DNA of 64,000 nucleotides from Salegentibacter sp. (GTDB taxonomy: Bacteria; Bacteroidota; Bacteroidia; Flavobacteriales; Flavobacteriaceae): positions 62,001 through 126,000 of the forward strand of contig JAGXIH010000013.1 in assembly GCA_024635795.1 (NCBI GenBank), written 5' to 3'. The translations under genes and the position numbers were made by a program. Of this stretch, positions 18,865 through 28,562 are shown in pieces; position 1 is the stretch's first letter, and each line of letters starts with the position of its first letter. Below the pieces are notes generated by a model that was not told where the DNA came from, ran no database searches, and saw only the letters and a program-made list of their open reading frames with translations.

Positions 18865-19578
18865 ATGAAATCATTAGAAAACAAAGTAGCGTTTATAACC
18901 GGTGGAAGTAAAGGAATAGGTTTTGGCGTGGCTAAATCGCTCCTGGAATTAGGGATGAGGGTAGCCATAACAAGCCGTTCCATGGAAAATGCTAAAAACG
19001 CTGCTGCTAAGTTAGGCAGCAACGATAAAGTTATGCCCCTGGAAGCGGATGTACGCGATTATGAAAGTCAGCAAAAAGCGGTTGATTCATTAATCCAGGA
19101 ATGGGGCCAGATGGATGTGCTAATTGCAAACGCAGGTATCGGCCATTTTGGAAATATCGATGAACTCTCAGTCAAACAATGGCAGGAAACTTTAGATACT
19201 AATTTAAGTGGGGTGTTTTACAGTATTAAATCTTCCCTGGAACCTTTGAAAAAGTCAAAAGGTTATGTAATAACCATATCAAGCCTTGCAGGAACCAATT
19301 TCTTCTCTGGCGGTGCGGCGTATAATGCGAGTAAATTTGGGTTAACAGGATTTACCCAGGCGGTGATGCTGGATCTTAGAGATAAGGGTATAAAAGTGAG
19401 TACTATAATGCCGGGTTCTGTCTCAACCTATTTTAACGATCATACGCCTACTGAAGAAGATGCCTGGAAGATCCAACCCCAGGATATTGGAGAATTAGTG
19501 GTAGATCTTTTAAAAATTAACCCAAGGACGCTACCAAGTAAAATTGAAGTGCGACCTTCACAACCTCCAAAAAAATAA
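18865..19578 (+). CDS. Short-chain dehydrogenase/reductase
   Basis: A 237 aa classical SDR. The cofactor loop is TGGSKGIGFG near residue 12, NAGIG near 90, catalytic Ser in ISSLAG and Tyr/Lys in YNASK (about 154-158). It reduces or oxidises a carbonyl/hydroxyl with NAD(P)H; the substrate is unknown. The Arg-Ser pattern ITSRS after beta 2 suggests NADP preference. I use ATG at 18865 rather than the TTG six bases earlier. It has its own terminator. Confidence 0.9.
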   Translation: MKSLENKVAFITGGSKGIGFGVAKSLLELGMRVAITSRSMENAKNAAAKLGSNDKVMPLEADVRDYESQQKAVDSLIQEWGQMDVLIANAGIGHFGNIDELSVKQWQETLDTNLSGVFYSIKSSLEPLKKSKGYVITISSLAGTNFFSGGAAYNASKFGLTGFTQAVMLDLRDKGIKVSTIMPGSVSTYFNDHTPTEEDAWKIQPQDIGELVVDLLKINPRTLPSKIEVRPSQPPKK

Positions 19579-19599
19579 AGAAATACTCAAAAAATAATT

Positions 19600-19632
19600 A
19601 AAGCAGTTCGTGATTCGAGCTGCTTTTTTTTT
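19600..19632 (+). terminator. Terminator after the SDR gene
   Basis: AAGCAGTTCG-TGATT-CGAGCTGCTT (one G-U pair) followed by eight or more T. Confidence 0.9.
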
Positions 19633-19750
19633 ATTGAAATTTATTGAATTCTATCCCTGCTGAGGTTAAGATAATTTTACAATTAATTATAATTAAAAAA
19701 TAATATATCTCCTTCAAATTCATTAACTTACATTTTTAATTCGGGGGCTT

Positions 19751-20158
19751 ATGAAGGAGAAAATTACTTATATCGCATTAATATTATTGTTGTCTTTTAC
19801 TTCTTGTAATAGACTGTCAGCACCGGGACAGGAGAAGCAATTTGAGGATAAATCTTATGTCAGGTTATTTTTCAATTCTGAAAAAGAATGTATGGATGCC
19901 CAACCCCCGGACTTTTTCATCAATTGCCATCAACAAGTCGATTTTTTAAAAAACAATGAAGTAGAGATTATGCTTACCGATGTCATTTGGAGAGGTGCTT
20001 ATGAAGTGGTAAACAAGAAAATCATTATTTCTATGGAATCAAATTTTGAGGTTCCATCCGGAGAAATAATCTTTGAGGTAAAAAATAACACTCTTCTTAT
20101 TAAAGCTGATGACAAGACAGAATGGAGAAAAATGAAGGGGAATTCTATTTGGAATTAG
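19751..20158 (+). CDS. Small lipoprotein, unknown function
   Basis: A 135 aa protein with a type II signal peptide ending in the lipobox LSFTSC, so Cys lipidation at about residue 23. The mature part is short and beta-rich (CMDAQPPDFFINCHQQVDFL, later VPSGEIIFEVKNNTLLIKAD), perhaps a lipocalin-like or META-like small barrel, but I do not recognise it. Two Cys in the N-terminal half may pair. Its stop overlaps the convergent reductase gene by four bases. Confidence 0.72.
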   Translation: MKEKITYIALILLLSFTSCNRLSAPGQEKQFEDKSYVRLFFNSEKECMDAQPPDFFINCHQQVDFLKNNEVEIMLTDVIWRGAYEVVNKKIIISMESNFEVPSGEIIFEVKNNTLLIKADDKTEWRKMKGNSIWN

Positions 20159-21150
20159 ACTTCTACGATCATTTTTCCCTTGTTCTTTCCTTCAAAAAGA
20201 TCCAGGAAGGCCTGGGGAGTGTTTTCAAATCCTTTTTTGATGGTTTCCTCATATTTTAATTTTCCTTCTCCCAACCAGGTTGCGAGTTGATTAATGGCAG
20301 GACCAAAATCCTTGACGTGGTTTCTTACCAGGAATCCTTGCATTAACGCACTTTTCTTTATGAGAATACCTTCCACGCGAGGGCCGGTGGGCATTTCTTC
20401 TTTATTGTAAAGTGAAATAGCCCCACAATTGATAATTCGAGCAAAGTCATTTATATTTTGCATTACAGCATCCAGGATTTCACCTCCAACATTATCATAG
20501 TAAACATCAATGCCATTAGGACAATTTTCTGCCAGAGCCTTTTTCATATTTGAAGTGGTTTTATAATTTATTCCCGCATCAAATCCAAATTTCTCTGTAA
20601 TATGTCTGATTTTTTCATCGCTACCAGCTATTCCTACCACTTTACAGCCCTTTATTTTTCCGATCTGTCCTGCCACGCTTCCAACGGCTCCCGCAGCCCC
20701 GGAAACTACCATCGTCTCTCCTTCTTTGAGGTCAGCAATTTTATCCAGGGCAATGTAAGCCGTGAGCCCTGTTAGGCCAAGAATCCCTAAATATGCTGAA
20801 AGTGGTGCTTTCTCCTTGTCAATTCTATTTAGTCCCTTTCCCTGTGAAATTTGAAACTCCTTCCATTGAAGCATTCCGCTTACAAATTCCCCTTCCTGGA
20901 AATTGGAATTATTAGATTTAATGACTTCAGCAATTATCATTGATTCCAGGGGCTTTCCTACCTCAAAAGGTGGGATATAAGATTCCTCATCGCGCATTCG
21001 CCCCCGCAAATATGGATCTACAGAGATATATTTAGATTTAAGCAATAATTCCCCTTTTTCCGGCTCGGGTTTTTGCTCTTCAGTAATTTTGAAATTTTCA
21101 AGGCTGGGAGTCCCCTTAGGTCTGGAATTTAGAAGTATAATTTTATTCAT
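20155..21150 (-). CDS. MDR-family NADP-dependent oxidoreductase (PTGR/CurA-like)
   Basis: A 331 aa zinc-free medium-chain reductase, the group that reduces the C=C bond of enones. Visible are YISVDPYLRGRM at the N-terminus, the nucleotide loop VSGAAGAVGSVAGQIGK (about 140-160) and YDNVGGEILDAV, all typical of leukotriene B4 dehydrogenase/CurA-type enzymes. The cytoplasmic role is probably detoxification of reactive carbonyls. No partner genes are nearby. Confidence 0.92.
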   Translation of the reverse strand: MNKIILLNSRPKGTPSLENFKITEEQKPEPEKGELLLKSKYISVDPYLRGRMRDEESYIPPFEVGKPLESMIIAEVIKSNNSNFQEGEFVSGMLQWKEFQISQGKGLNRIDKEKAPLSAYLGILGLTGLTAYIALDKIADLKEGETMVVSGAAGAVGSVAGQIGKIKGCKVVGIAGSDEKIRHITEKFGFDAGINYKTTSNMKKALAENCPNGIDVYYDNVGGEILDAVMQNINDFARIINCGAISLYNKEEMPTGPRVEGILIKKSALMQGFLVRNHVKDFGPAINQLATWLGEGKLKYEETIKKGFENTPQAFLDLFEGKNKGKMIVEV

Positions 21151-21289
21151 AGGTATATTCAGTTAAGCGGTGAAGGCTTAATTTACTACCTATAAGAAAT
21201 GTGGACAAGCTTTAACTGCTAATTTATCCTTAAAAAATTCCTACGGCTAAATCCTGCAGAATCATACCTGTTAAGATTTAAAATGCTTG

Positions 21290-21297
21290 TACTTTTG
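21290..21297 (+). promoter_or_regulatory. -7 box TACTTTTG before the FUSC gene
   Basis: An exact TAnnTTTG match. The ORF track start at 21287 would lie on it, so translation more likely begins at the in-frame TTG at 21317. Confidence 0.5.
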
Positions 21298-21316
21298 TAT
21301 ACTAATCAACACCAGC

Positions 21317-23560
21317 TTGAATAGAATAAAGAACTATTTTGATGATCTTCTTAAGTTTTTCCGCAGTCCGGACTTTTCCAAGGCGGTGATACTTAGTATT
21401 GCAATTAGTTTACCTATTGCTGTCTTTAGTTATCTGGGTAATTATGAGATTGGTGTGGCCCTGGCAATAGGATGTCTCCTGAGTTCTCCCAGCGATATCC
21501 AGGGAAGTTTTAGTCATAAGATTATTGGAGTATTTCTGGCAGCAATTCTCGCCGGTATGGTTTCGCTAATTTTTGGTTATGCTTCAGTGAAAATCTGGAT
21601 ATTATTACCGGTTTTGGCCCTTTTGGTTTTTGGTATCGCATATCTGGCGGTCTTTGGTTTCAGGGCTTCCCTGGTTGCTTTTTCGGGTTTGTTTGCCATA
21701 GTCTTGAGTTTTGCCAATATTTCTACGGCACTTGAAATTTGGGAACGTGCGCTATTAATAGTTTTAGGTGGCTTATGGTATTTATTATTAAGTGTATTCT
21801 GGCATTATTTAAATCCAAAAAGAGCTACTGAACAACTTCTGGCCCAAGCAATGGAACTTACTGCCCTGTATTTAAAAACCCGTGCGGAATTATTAACTGA
21901 AACCGAAAAAAGAGAAAGCCTGAAGAAGGAACTCTTCAGGATACAGGGGGAACTAAATGAGAAACACGAAAGTTTAAGGGATACCCTTATAAGATCAAGG
22001 TTAAATTTTGGGAATTCTAATTATGCCCGTAAAAGGCTGCTCATTTTTATAGAACTGGTGGATGTCCTGGAACTGGCTATTGCTAATCCGGTAGATTACG
22101 ATAAAATGGATGAAGTTTTTGGGGATAAATCGGTGATGCCAGAAAAACTGAGTTCCCTTGTGGAAAGTCTGGCACTTCAGCTAGACGAGATCTCTATCTC
22201 ACTTCAGAAGAATTCTAATTATACCCAAAAAGAAATCCGGGAGAATCTGGAGAAAATTCAAACCGGGTTTAGTACTTTCAGAAAAAACCTTGATTCTAAT
22301 GATAATAAAGAGCATATGTTTCTGCTTCAGAATCTTTTCGATTACCTGGAGAGACAAGCTCAAAAAATAAATACAATAATCAGGATTCTGTATAACCTGG
22401 AAGACAGAAAACGGGTTTTTCCGAAGAAAAAAGAGGTTCTGAAGTTCATAACACCACAGGATTATGATCCCAAAATTTTGCTTGAAAATCTAAATTTGGA
22501 TTCTACAATTTTCAGACATTCCTTGCGGCTTGCGGTGGTGGTGTTGGTAGGTTTCTCCATTGGAGCTTATTTTTCCCTGGATAATGCATACTGGATTCTT
22601 TTGACAATTATTGTGATAATGAGGCCCAATTACGGTCTTACAAAAGAACGCTCCAAACAAAGGATTATCGGCACGCTTATAGGCGGTGCTATCGCTATTG
22701 GGATAGTCTTTTTTATAAAGAACCAGATCGTGTATGCGGTTTTAGGCTTGCTTTCTCTAACCCTGGCTTTTTCCCTGGTTCAGAGAAATTATAAAACGGC
22801 TGCGGTATTTATTACACTTAGTATAGTCTTTATTTATTCGTTATTACAACCAGATGTTTACAATGTAATTCAGTACAGAATTATTGATACACTGGTAGGA
22901 GCAGGTCTGGCCGCCTTTGGTAACCTGGTCTTGTGGCCGGCCTGGGAAGTTAAAGGGATTAAAAATGTTATGCTGAAAAGTATTGAGGCAAATAAAATTT
23001 ATCTTGAAGAAATTGCCCGGTTCTATAAGGAAAAAGGAAGCTTACCGGTTTCCTATAAACTTGCCAGAAAGAATGCTTTTCTTGAAACCGGAAACCTCAA
23101 TACGGCCTTTCAAAGGATGACTCAGGAGCCCAGATCGAAACAGAAAGAAATAAGTGGTGTTTACGAGATCGTAGGGATCAATCAAACTTTCCTGGGAGCT
23201 CTGGCCTCCCTTGGAACATACATCAGAAACCATAAAACTACCAGCGCTTCAGAGCATTTTGATATTTTGGTACAACATACGCTTCAAAATTTAAGAAATA
23301 CCGAAAATGTCCTTTCTGAACAGAAAATAAAGAGGCTGCCCGATCAGGAAAATACCCTTAGAGCGGGGAAAGCCCTGGATCTTAATTTTGAAGACTTACT
23401 GCAGAGGAGTGAAGCCCAAATAGAAGACGGGAATTCTCAAGCAGGTGAAAATCTACAAGAGCAACTCCGGGAGGCACATCTGGTTATCAATCAATTAAAC
23501 TGGCTTTTGGAACTTTCAGAAAAACTGCAAAAGAACATCGCAAAAACACAACTTTACTAA
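21317..23560 (+). CDS. FUSC-family (YccS/YhfK-like) membrane protein
   Basis: A 747 aa protein with two blocks of about five to six membrane helices (about residues 25-150 and 400-540), separated and followed by helical cytoplasmic domains, the arrangement of YccS/aromatic acid exporter-like FUSC proteins. Motifs such as AYWILLTIIVIMRPNYGLTK match the second block. It is likely an efflux system for aromatic acids or polyamine-like compounds; the substrate is inferred. I choose TTG 21317 because a -7 box covers the track start; no ATG is available nearby. Confidence 0.85.
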   Translation: MNRIKNYFDDLLKFFRSPDFSKAVILSIAISLPIAVFSYLGNYEIGVALAIGCLLSSPSDIQGSFSHKIIGVFLAAILAGMVSLIFGYASVKIWILLPVLALLVFGIAYLAVFGFRASLVAFSGLFAIVLSFANISTALEIWERALLIVLGGLWYLLLSVFWHYLNPKRATEQLLAQAMELTALYLKTRAELLTETEKRESLKKELFRIQGELNEKHESLRDTLIRSRLNFGNSNYARKRLLIFIELVDVLELAIANPVDYDKMDEVFGDKSVMPEKLSSLVESLALQLDEISISLQKNSNYTQKEIRENLEKIQTGFSTFRKNLDSNDNKEHMFLLQNLFDYLERQAQKINTIIRILYNLEDRKRVFPKKKEVLKFITPQDYDPKILLENLNLDSTIFRHSLRLAVVVLVGFSIGAYFSLDNAYWILLTIIVIMRPNYGLTKERSKQRIIGTLIGGAIAIGIVFFIKNQIVYAVLGLLSLTLAFSLVQRNYKTAAVFITLSIVFIYSLLQPDVYNVIQYRIIDTLVGAGLAAFGNLVLWPAWEVKGIKNVMLKSIEANKIYLEEIARFYKEKGSLPVSYKLARKNAFLETGNLNTAFQRMTQEPRSKQKEISGVYEIVGINQTFLGALASLGTYIRNHKTTSASEHFDILVQHTLQNLRNTENVLSEQKIKRLPDQENTLRAGKALDLNFEDLLQRSEAQIEDGNSQAGENLQEQLREAHLVINQLNWLLELSEKLQKNIAKTQLY

Positions 23561-23604
23561 GTATTGTTTTTTCGCCGTAAGGAGTATTCATAATTTTACA
23601 GCGA

Positions 23605-25464
23605 ATGAAATATCTATTCCTTTTTGCCTTATTTATAACTACTTCTCAGGCTTTTTCCCAATTAGGATTTTGTGAGGGCAGCAAGGGAGAGCCCATTTTT
23701 CATGAAGCCTTCAATGGGGGAGGGCCATTACTACACGGAACTACCAGTTATACATTTGTAGATGGCCACGACCCCAACGATGGTGAATATACTATTTCCG
23801 ACGAAATAGGTAAAGAAATAGGTGGTTGGTTTACTCATCTGCCAAATACCACAATTTCGAATGGAAATGCCCTTATCGTAAATGCCGATTTTACTTCCGG
23901 TCAGTTTTATGAATACAGAGTTTCCGGACTTTGTGAAAATACCAGTTATGAATTTTCTGCCTTTCTTATGAATATTTTAAGTCCGACCAGTATATGTGAG
24001 AATGGAGGAATCCCGATAAATGTAAAGTTCCAGATATGGGACCAAACCGATACAGAATTATTGGCTGAAGGAAGTACGGGGAATATTCTTTCCACAAATA
24101 CGCCGCAGTGGGAGCAATATGCATTAACCTTTAAAAGTGAGCCGGGGCAGGCTTCTGTAATCTTAAGGATGTTCAATAATGCTGTTGGTGGCTGCGGAAA
24201 TGATCTTGCCATAGACGATATTATTTTCAGGTCTTGTGGTGATTTGACTGAAATCTCTACCCCGGTTGTAAATGCTTCAGAATTAAACCTATGTGAAGAA
24301 AATGCACCCATCAGTCTTGACCTAACTGCAACTCCGGATTTCTCGGCATATAACGATCACTATTTTCAGTGGCAGGAAAGTACTAATAATCAAGACTGGG
24401 ATGATCTTTCCGGGGAGATTACGAATGAATATACTACACCACAACTCAGCAGCTCCAGATATTACCGGGTAAAGGTAGCCGAGGACCCGGTGAATCTCGC
24501 CAATAATTTGTGCAGCACAGTTTCTGAACCTTTCTTTGTAAATATAGTTGAAACTCCTGAGGCTCCGGTTAGTAACGGGGATAAAACAATTTGCAGGAAC
24601 AAAGAAATTCCCTCACTTAGTGTGGAAATCGAGGATGATGAAACCGTAAATTGGTATGCATCTGAATCCGGTTCAGATCTGTTGCTTGAAAATTCGAAAA
24701 ATTTCACTCCGGAAAATGAGGGAATCTATTATGCTGAAGCAGTTAAAACCGGTTTTGAATGTGCAGCCAGCAAGCGAACCCCTGTAAGACTGGAAATACA
24801 TGAATTGCCGGTAGCAGAAGATGAAAAGCTTCAGATCTGTGAGCAGGGAGAACTGGAACTTGATGCCGGCGCTGATGTTTTGGCGTATAATTGGAGTACA
24901 GGGGAGACAACAAGGAAAATAAGGATTAATACTCCCGGAAATTTTAGCGTAGAACTTATCAATTCCAATGGTTGTTCAGCCATTAAAAATATAGAAGTCA
25001 CAGCAGTAGATTTAGTAGGAATAGAAGATATAATTTCAGAAGATAGAAAGCTTATTATTATACCGCTGGTAGATGGTGAATTTGAATATTCCATTGACGG
25101 AAATAATTTTCAGGATTCTAGGGAATTTGATGTTTCGGGTGGGATTTATACGGTTTTTATGAGAGATAAAGCAGGCTGTGAGACAATTTCGCAAGACTTC
25201 CCCCATCTTGTATTTCCGAAGTTCATAACCCCTAATGGCGATGGTTACAATGATGTTTTTAGAGTTAAAGGTCTTGATTTTTTCAGCAAATCAAGGATAA
25301 GTATCTATGATAGGTATGGGAAGTTGTTAAAATCGGGAAATGGGCAAAACTTCAATTGGGACGGAAGGCTGGATGGTCGTGAGCTGCCGTCTACCGATTA
25401 TTGGTATGAAATAAAGATTGAGAATTTCCCGGTGCGAAAAGGTCATTTCAGCCTTATACGCTAA
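23605..25464 (+). CDS. T9SS-secreted surface protein with type B C-terminal domain
   Basis: A 619 aa protein with a signal peptide (MKYLFLFALFITTSQAFSQ), a jelly-roll-like N-terminal domain (about 35-215), several Ig-like or PKD-like segments with Cys pairs (about 225-500), and the gliding motility-associated C-terminal domain at about 530-619. That last domain shows FITPNGDGYNDVFRV and SIYDRYGKLL, the signal for export by the type IX system. It is probably displayed on or released from the cell surface, as an adhesin or carbohydrate-binding protein. It is convergent with the MFS gene, overlapping by 11 bases. Confidence 0.92.
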   Translation: MKYLFLFALFITTSQAFSQLGFCEGSKGEPIFHEAFNGGGPLLHGTTSYTFVDGHDPNDGEYTISDEIGKEIGGWFTHLPNTTISNGNALIVNADFTSGQFYEYRVSGLCENTSYEFSAFLMNILSPTSICENGGIPINVKFQIWDQTDTELLAEGSTGNILSTNTPQWEQYALTFKSEPGQASVILRMFNNAVGGCGNDLAIDDIIFRSCGDLTEISTPVVNASELNLCEENAPISLDLTATPDFSAYNDHYFQWQESTNNQDWDDLSGEITNEYTTPQLSSSRYYRVKVAEDPVNLANNLCSTVSEPFFVNIVETPEAPVSNGDKTICRNKEIPSLSVEIEDDETVNWYASESGSDLLLENSKNFTPENEGIYYAEAVKTGFECAASKRTPVRLEIHELPVAEDEKLQICEQGELELDAGADVLAYNWSTGETTRKIRINTPGNFSVELINSNGCSAIKNIEVTAVDLVGIEDIISEDRKLIIIPLVDGEFEYSIDGNNFQDSREFDVSGGIYTVFMRDKAGCETISQDFPHLVFPKFITPNGDGYNDVFRVKGLDFFSKSRISIYDRYGKLLKSGNGQNFNWDGRLDGRELPSTDYWYEIKIENFPVRKGHFSLIR

Positions 25465-26653
25465 TAGTTTTAATACGCTGATTATTAAGCGCCACTAAAG
25501 TCATAATTCCGATAATCATCAGCATAATATAGCTAAAGTCTATATTTAAATCTAAAAGGAAACCAACCAAAAGAGGGCCCAGGGCGGTACTAATAACCAT
25601 AAACATAGTAAAGACACTCCTGATGGCTCCCATTCTCTCTGTTCCGTACATTTCAGCAATAAGGGACGTTTGCACGGTGCCCGACATACCTACCGTAATT
25701 CCCGCAAGGATAAGAAAAATGAAAGCGCCCATTATACTTTCCATAAACGCAAAAGGTACAAGGCCAATTATAATGGGAATTAAAAACCAGCGAAACATTT
25801 TTCTGGCGGTGAATTTATCGACCCACATTCCGCCGAAAATAGAAAACAGCAGTCTAGTGATCGCGTAAACCGTAAAGAAACTGGCGTACAACTGCACCGA
25901 CCAGCCTTTATTTTCAACAAAAACATATTGGTAGAAAAATATCGCTGTAATAGAAAAACTCAGAATAAAACTCGCGGGCATCATTATGCCAAATCGCTTT
26001 TCAAAAACCACACTTTTATAATCTTTAAGCAGAGTCCAGGTTGAAGGTCTTTTTTGTGTTGAAAGCTGTTTGTCGAATTCACTTAAGTCGGTAAAGCGTA
26101 ATCTAATTAAGTAAAGCAATAAGCCAATACCACTAGCAATAGTAGCTACACGCCAGTCAAACCAGGAAATCAATAAAGCAATGATAACGGGAAAGATTGC
26201 TTCTCCAATTGAATAGCCCAAAGAAGAAATGCTTAGGGCCTTACCGCGATTTTTATTGAAGTATTTCGAAATTATCGTCATACTTATATGACTTAATAAG
26301 CCTTGCCCCATTAATCTTAATCCCATTAATGCGATAAAGAGGAGAAAAATGTTGAAGGAAAAACCTAAAAGAATTGCAGATAGAGCAAGGCCCAGAACCG
26401 TATATGCGGTAACTTTTTTCGCCGGTTTATGATCTACGGTATGCCCTACAGTGAGCATTATTATGGAAGCAGCCACGGTGCATCCGGCATAAATGGCTCC
26501 AAAAGAACCTTCGGTTAGACTGAAGTCTCTGATTATCTCAGGAACGTAAAGTGATATAAGAAAGGTTTGTCCAAAACTTGAAAGAAAAGTCAATAACCAA
26601 CCAAAACTTACTTTTCTAAAATGTTCTTTTGCGAAATAGTAAAACTCCTTCAA
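25454..26653 (-). CDS. Major facilitator superfamily transporter
   Basis: A 399 aa protein with twelve membrane helices and the short MFS loop motif between helices 2 and 3 (GHTVDHKPAKK). It resembles the oxalate/formate-antiporter-like or nitrate-type MFS group but the substrate is not deducible. It stands alone, convergent with the T9SS gene. Confidence 0.88.
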   Translation of the reverse strand: MKEFYYFAKEHFRKVSFGWLLTFLSSFGQTFLISLYVPEIIRDFSLTEGSFGAIYAGCTVAASIIMLTVGHTVDHKPAKKVTAYTVLGLALSAILLGFSFNIFLLFIALMGLRLMGQGLLSHISMTIISKYFNKNRGKALSISSLGYSIGEAIFPVIIALLISWFDWRVATIASGIGLLLYLIRLRFTDLSEFDKQLSTQKRPSTWTLLKDYKSVVFEKRFGIMMPASFILSFSITAIFFYQYVFVENKGWSVQLYASFFTVYAITRLLFSIFGGMWVDKFTARKMFRWFLIPIIIGLVPFAFMESIMGAFIFLILAGITVGMSGTVQTSLIAEMYGTERMGAIRSVFTMFMVISTALGPLLVGFLLDLNIDFSYIMLMIIGIMTLVALNNQRIKTISV

Positions 26654-26796
26654 ATCCTGTTTTAATTAAAGTTAGGCTGTCAAAGGTAAAATCTATAATT
26701 CAAAGTTTATTATTATTTTCAGCATTTTCAAAACCGTTTCGGTGTGCTCTTTTAAGTATTTAAGGAAAATTCAAGAAAATTTGTTTTTCTATTGAT

Positions 26797-26804
26797 TACT
26801 TTTG
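26797..26804 (+). promoter_or_regulatory. -7 box TACTTTTG before cysE
   Basis: An exact TAnnTTTG 31 bases before the cysE ATG. A TTG lies at 26781, closer than the usual 17-23 spacing. Confidence 0.5.
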
Positions 26805-26835
26805 AAATAGTGCTTAACAATCAATTATTATGTAG

Positions 26836-27624
26836 ATGATAGAAAAAAAGGTAATTGCCGATATTCAGAAGCAAAAGCAACTTCCCAACTTAAAGTTAAG
26901 TATTAAGGAAAAAACTGAAGCTTTCGTCGATAAGCTCTTCTATACCCTTTTTGACGCAGATACCCGGGTGGAGGATAATATTGAGGAACTGGAAAAGGAT
27001 TTTTCTGAACTGGCTGAACTCGTATGCTGGCAACCGGATAAATCCTGTCACGAAATTTGGTGTGGTTACCTGAGACTTCTTCCGGAAATACTAACAAAAT
27101 TGAATAAGGATGCCAGTGCTATGGCCCAGAATGATCCCGCTGCGAATTCTGTTGAAGAAGTATATTTATCTTACCCGGGATTCTTTGCCATTGCCATTTA
27201 CAGATTAAGCCACGAATTTTATAAGATTGGCTTTCCGTTGGTTCCAAGATTAATGACCGAATGTGCACACACCCTAACGGGAACAGATATTAACCCCGGT
27301 GCAGAAATTGGAGTTCCCTTCTTTATAGACCACGCAACAGGAGTTGTTATAGGTGAAACAGCCATTATAAAAAACAATGTAAAGATCTATCAGGGAGTCA
27401 CTCTTGGAGCTCTTTACGTAGACAGGAATTTAAGGGATACCAAGAGACATCCTACTATTGAAGATAATGTGACCATTTATGCCAATGCCACCATTCTTGG
27501 AGGAGAGACGGTGGTTGGGGCAAATAGTATGATTGGAGGGAATGTGTGGTTAACAAAATCGGTTCCGGAGAATTCTATAGTCACTCATAACCCGCAGATT
27601 AACATTAAAAACAGCATGGAATAA
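26836..27624 (+). CDS. cysE: Serine O-acetyltransferase
   Basis: CysE acetylates serine with acetyl-CoA to give O-acetylserine, the first step of cysteine synthesis. The 262 aa protein has an N-terminal helical domain and C-terminal left-handed beta helix hexapeptide repeats. The family motifs INPGAEIGVPFFIDHATGVV and GVTLGALY are present, with the catalytic His in DHATG. It resembles the EpsC type. cysM starts two bases after its stop, giving a two-step cysteine operon. Confidence 0.96.
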   Translation: MIEKKVIADIQKQKQLPNLKLSIKEKTEAFVDKLFYTLFDADTRVEDNIEELEKDFSELAELVCWQPDKSCHEIWCGYLRLLPEILTKLNKDASAMAQNDPAANSVEEVYLSYPGFFAIAIYRLSHEFYKIGFPLVPRLMTECAHTLTGTDINPGAEIGVPFFIDHATGVVIGETAIIKNNVKIYQGVTLGALYVDRNLRDTKRHPTIEDNVTIYANATILGGETVVGANSMIGGNVWLTKSVPENSIVTHNPQINIKNSME

Positions 27625-27625
27625 T

Positions 27626-28513
27626 ATGAATGATTCAATATTAAATCTAATAGGAAATACTCCCCTGGTAAAAGCCAATAGATTGGTTAAAAACCCCAAT
27701 GTTCAGCTTTATTTTAAGCTTGAGGGCCAGAATCCCGGTGGAAGTGTGAAGGACAGGGCTGCTTATAATATGATAAAAAGTGCTTTGGAGAGAGGTGAAA
27801 TTAATAAGGAGACCAGGTTAATTGAACCTACAAGTGGAAATACAGGAATTGCTCTTGCGATGATCGCTGGTATTTTTCATCTGAATTTAGAACTCGTAAT
27901 GCCAGAGAATTCTACAATAGAACGCGTGCAAACCATGAGAGCCTATGGAGCGACCGTAACTTTAACAGATGCTGAAGGAGGCATTGAGGGAGCCCGTGAT
28001 TATGCTGAAGCCAAGCTAAAAGATGGAGATCATTATATGTTCAATCAATTCGCAAATGACGATAACTGGAAAGCACATTATAACAGCACTGGTCCCGAGA
28101 TCTGGAACGATACCCATCATAAAATAACTCATTTTGTTTCATCTATGGGAACCACAGGTACAATTATGGGAACTTCAACCTATTTAAAAGAAAAGGATAA
28201 AGATATTCAAATTGTTGGGGTGCAACCTACTGATGAATCCAGGATTCCGGGAATCCGGAAATGGAAAGAAGAATATCTCCCTAAAATATTTAAAAAAGAG
28301 AAAGTAGATCGTATTCTGGAAGTTAGTGAAGAAGAGGCAAAACTAACAACTATAAAACTTGCCCGCCAGGAAGGTATTTTTGCTGGAATGAGTAGTGGTG
28401 GAGCAGCGGCAGCGGCAGTTCGCTTATGTGAAGAGTTAGAAAGCGGCCTGGTGGTAAGCATAATTTGTGATCGTGGCGATCGCTATTTATCATCTGATCT
28501 TTTTGACGTATAA
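27626..28513 (+). CDS. cysM: Cysteine synthase B
   Basis: A PLP enzyme that replaces the acetyl group of O-acetylserine with sulfide or thiosulfate to give cysteine. The Lys that holds PLP is in PGGSVKDRAA (about residue 41), and the phosphate loop is SSMGTTGT. The substrate-binding TSGNTG lies near 68. At 295 aa it has CysM length. It lies one base after cysE, and a thiosulfate-type cytochrome is also in the window, though distant. A terminator follows. Confidence 0.95.
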   Translation: MNDSILNLIGNTPLVKANRLVKNPNVQLYFKLEGQNPGGSVKDRAAYNMIKSALERGEINKETRLIEPTSGNTGIALAMIAGIFHLNLELVMPENSTIERVQTMRAYGATVTLTDAEGGIEGARDYAEAKLKDGDHYMFNQFANDDNWKAHYNSTGPEIWNDTHHKITHFVSSMGTTGTIMGTSTYLKEKDKDIQIVGVQPTDESRIPGIRKWKEEYLPKIFKKEKVDRILEVSEEEAKLTTIKLARQEGIFAGMSSGGAAAAAVRLCEELESGLVVSIICDRGDRYLSSDLFDV

Positions 28514-28545
28514 AAAAACACGGCCCTAACCAGGGGCCGTGTTCT
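28513..28545. terminator. Terminator between cysM and convergent gene
   Basis: ACACGGCCC-N7-GGGCCGTGT; the long A tract on the left gives a strong T run for the leftward transcript and a weaker pyrimidine run rightwards. Confidence 0.88.
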
Positions 28546-28562
28546 CTTCTGAAAAACTAAAA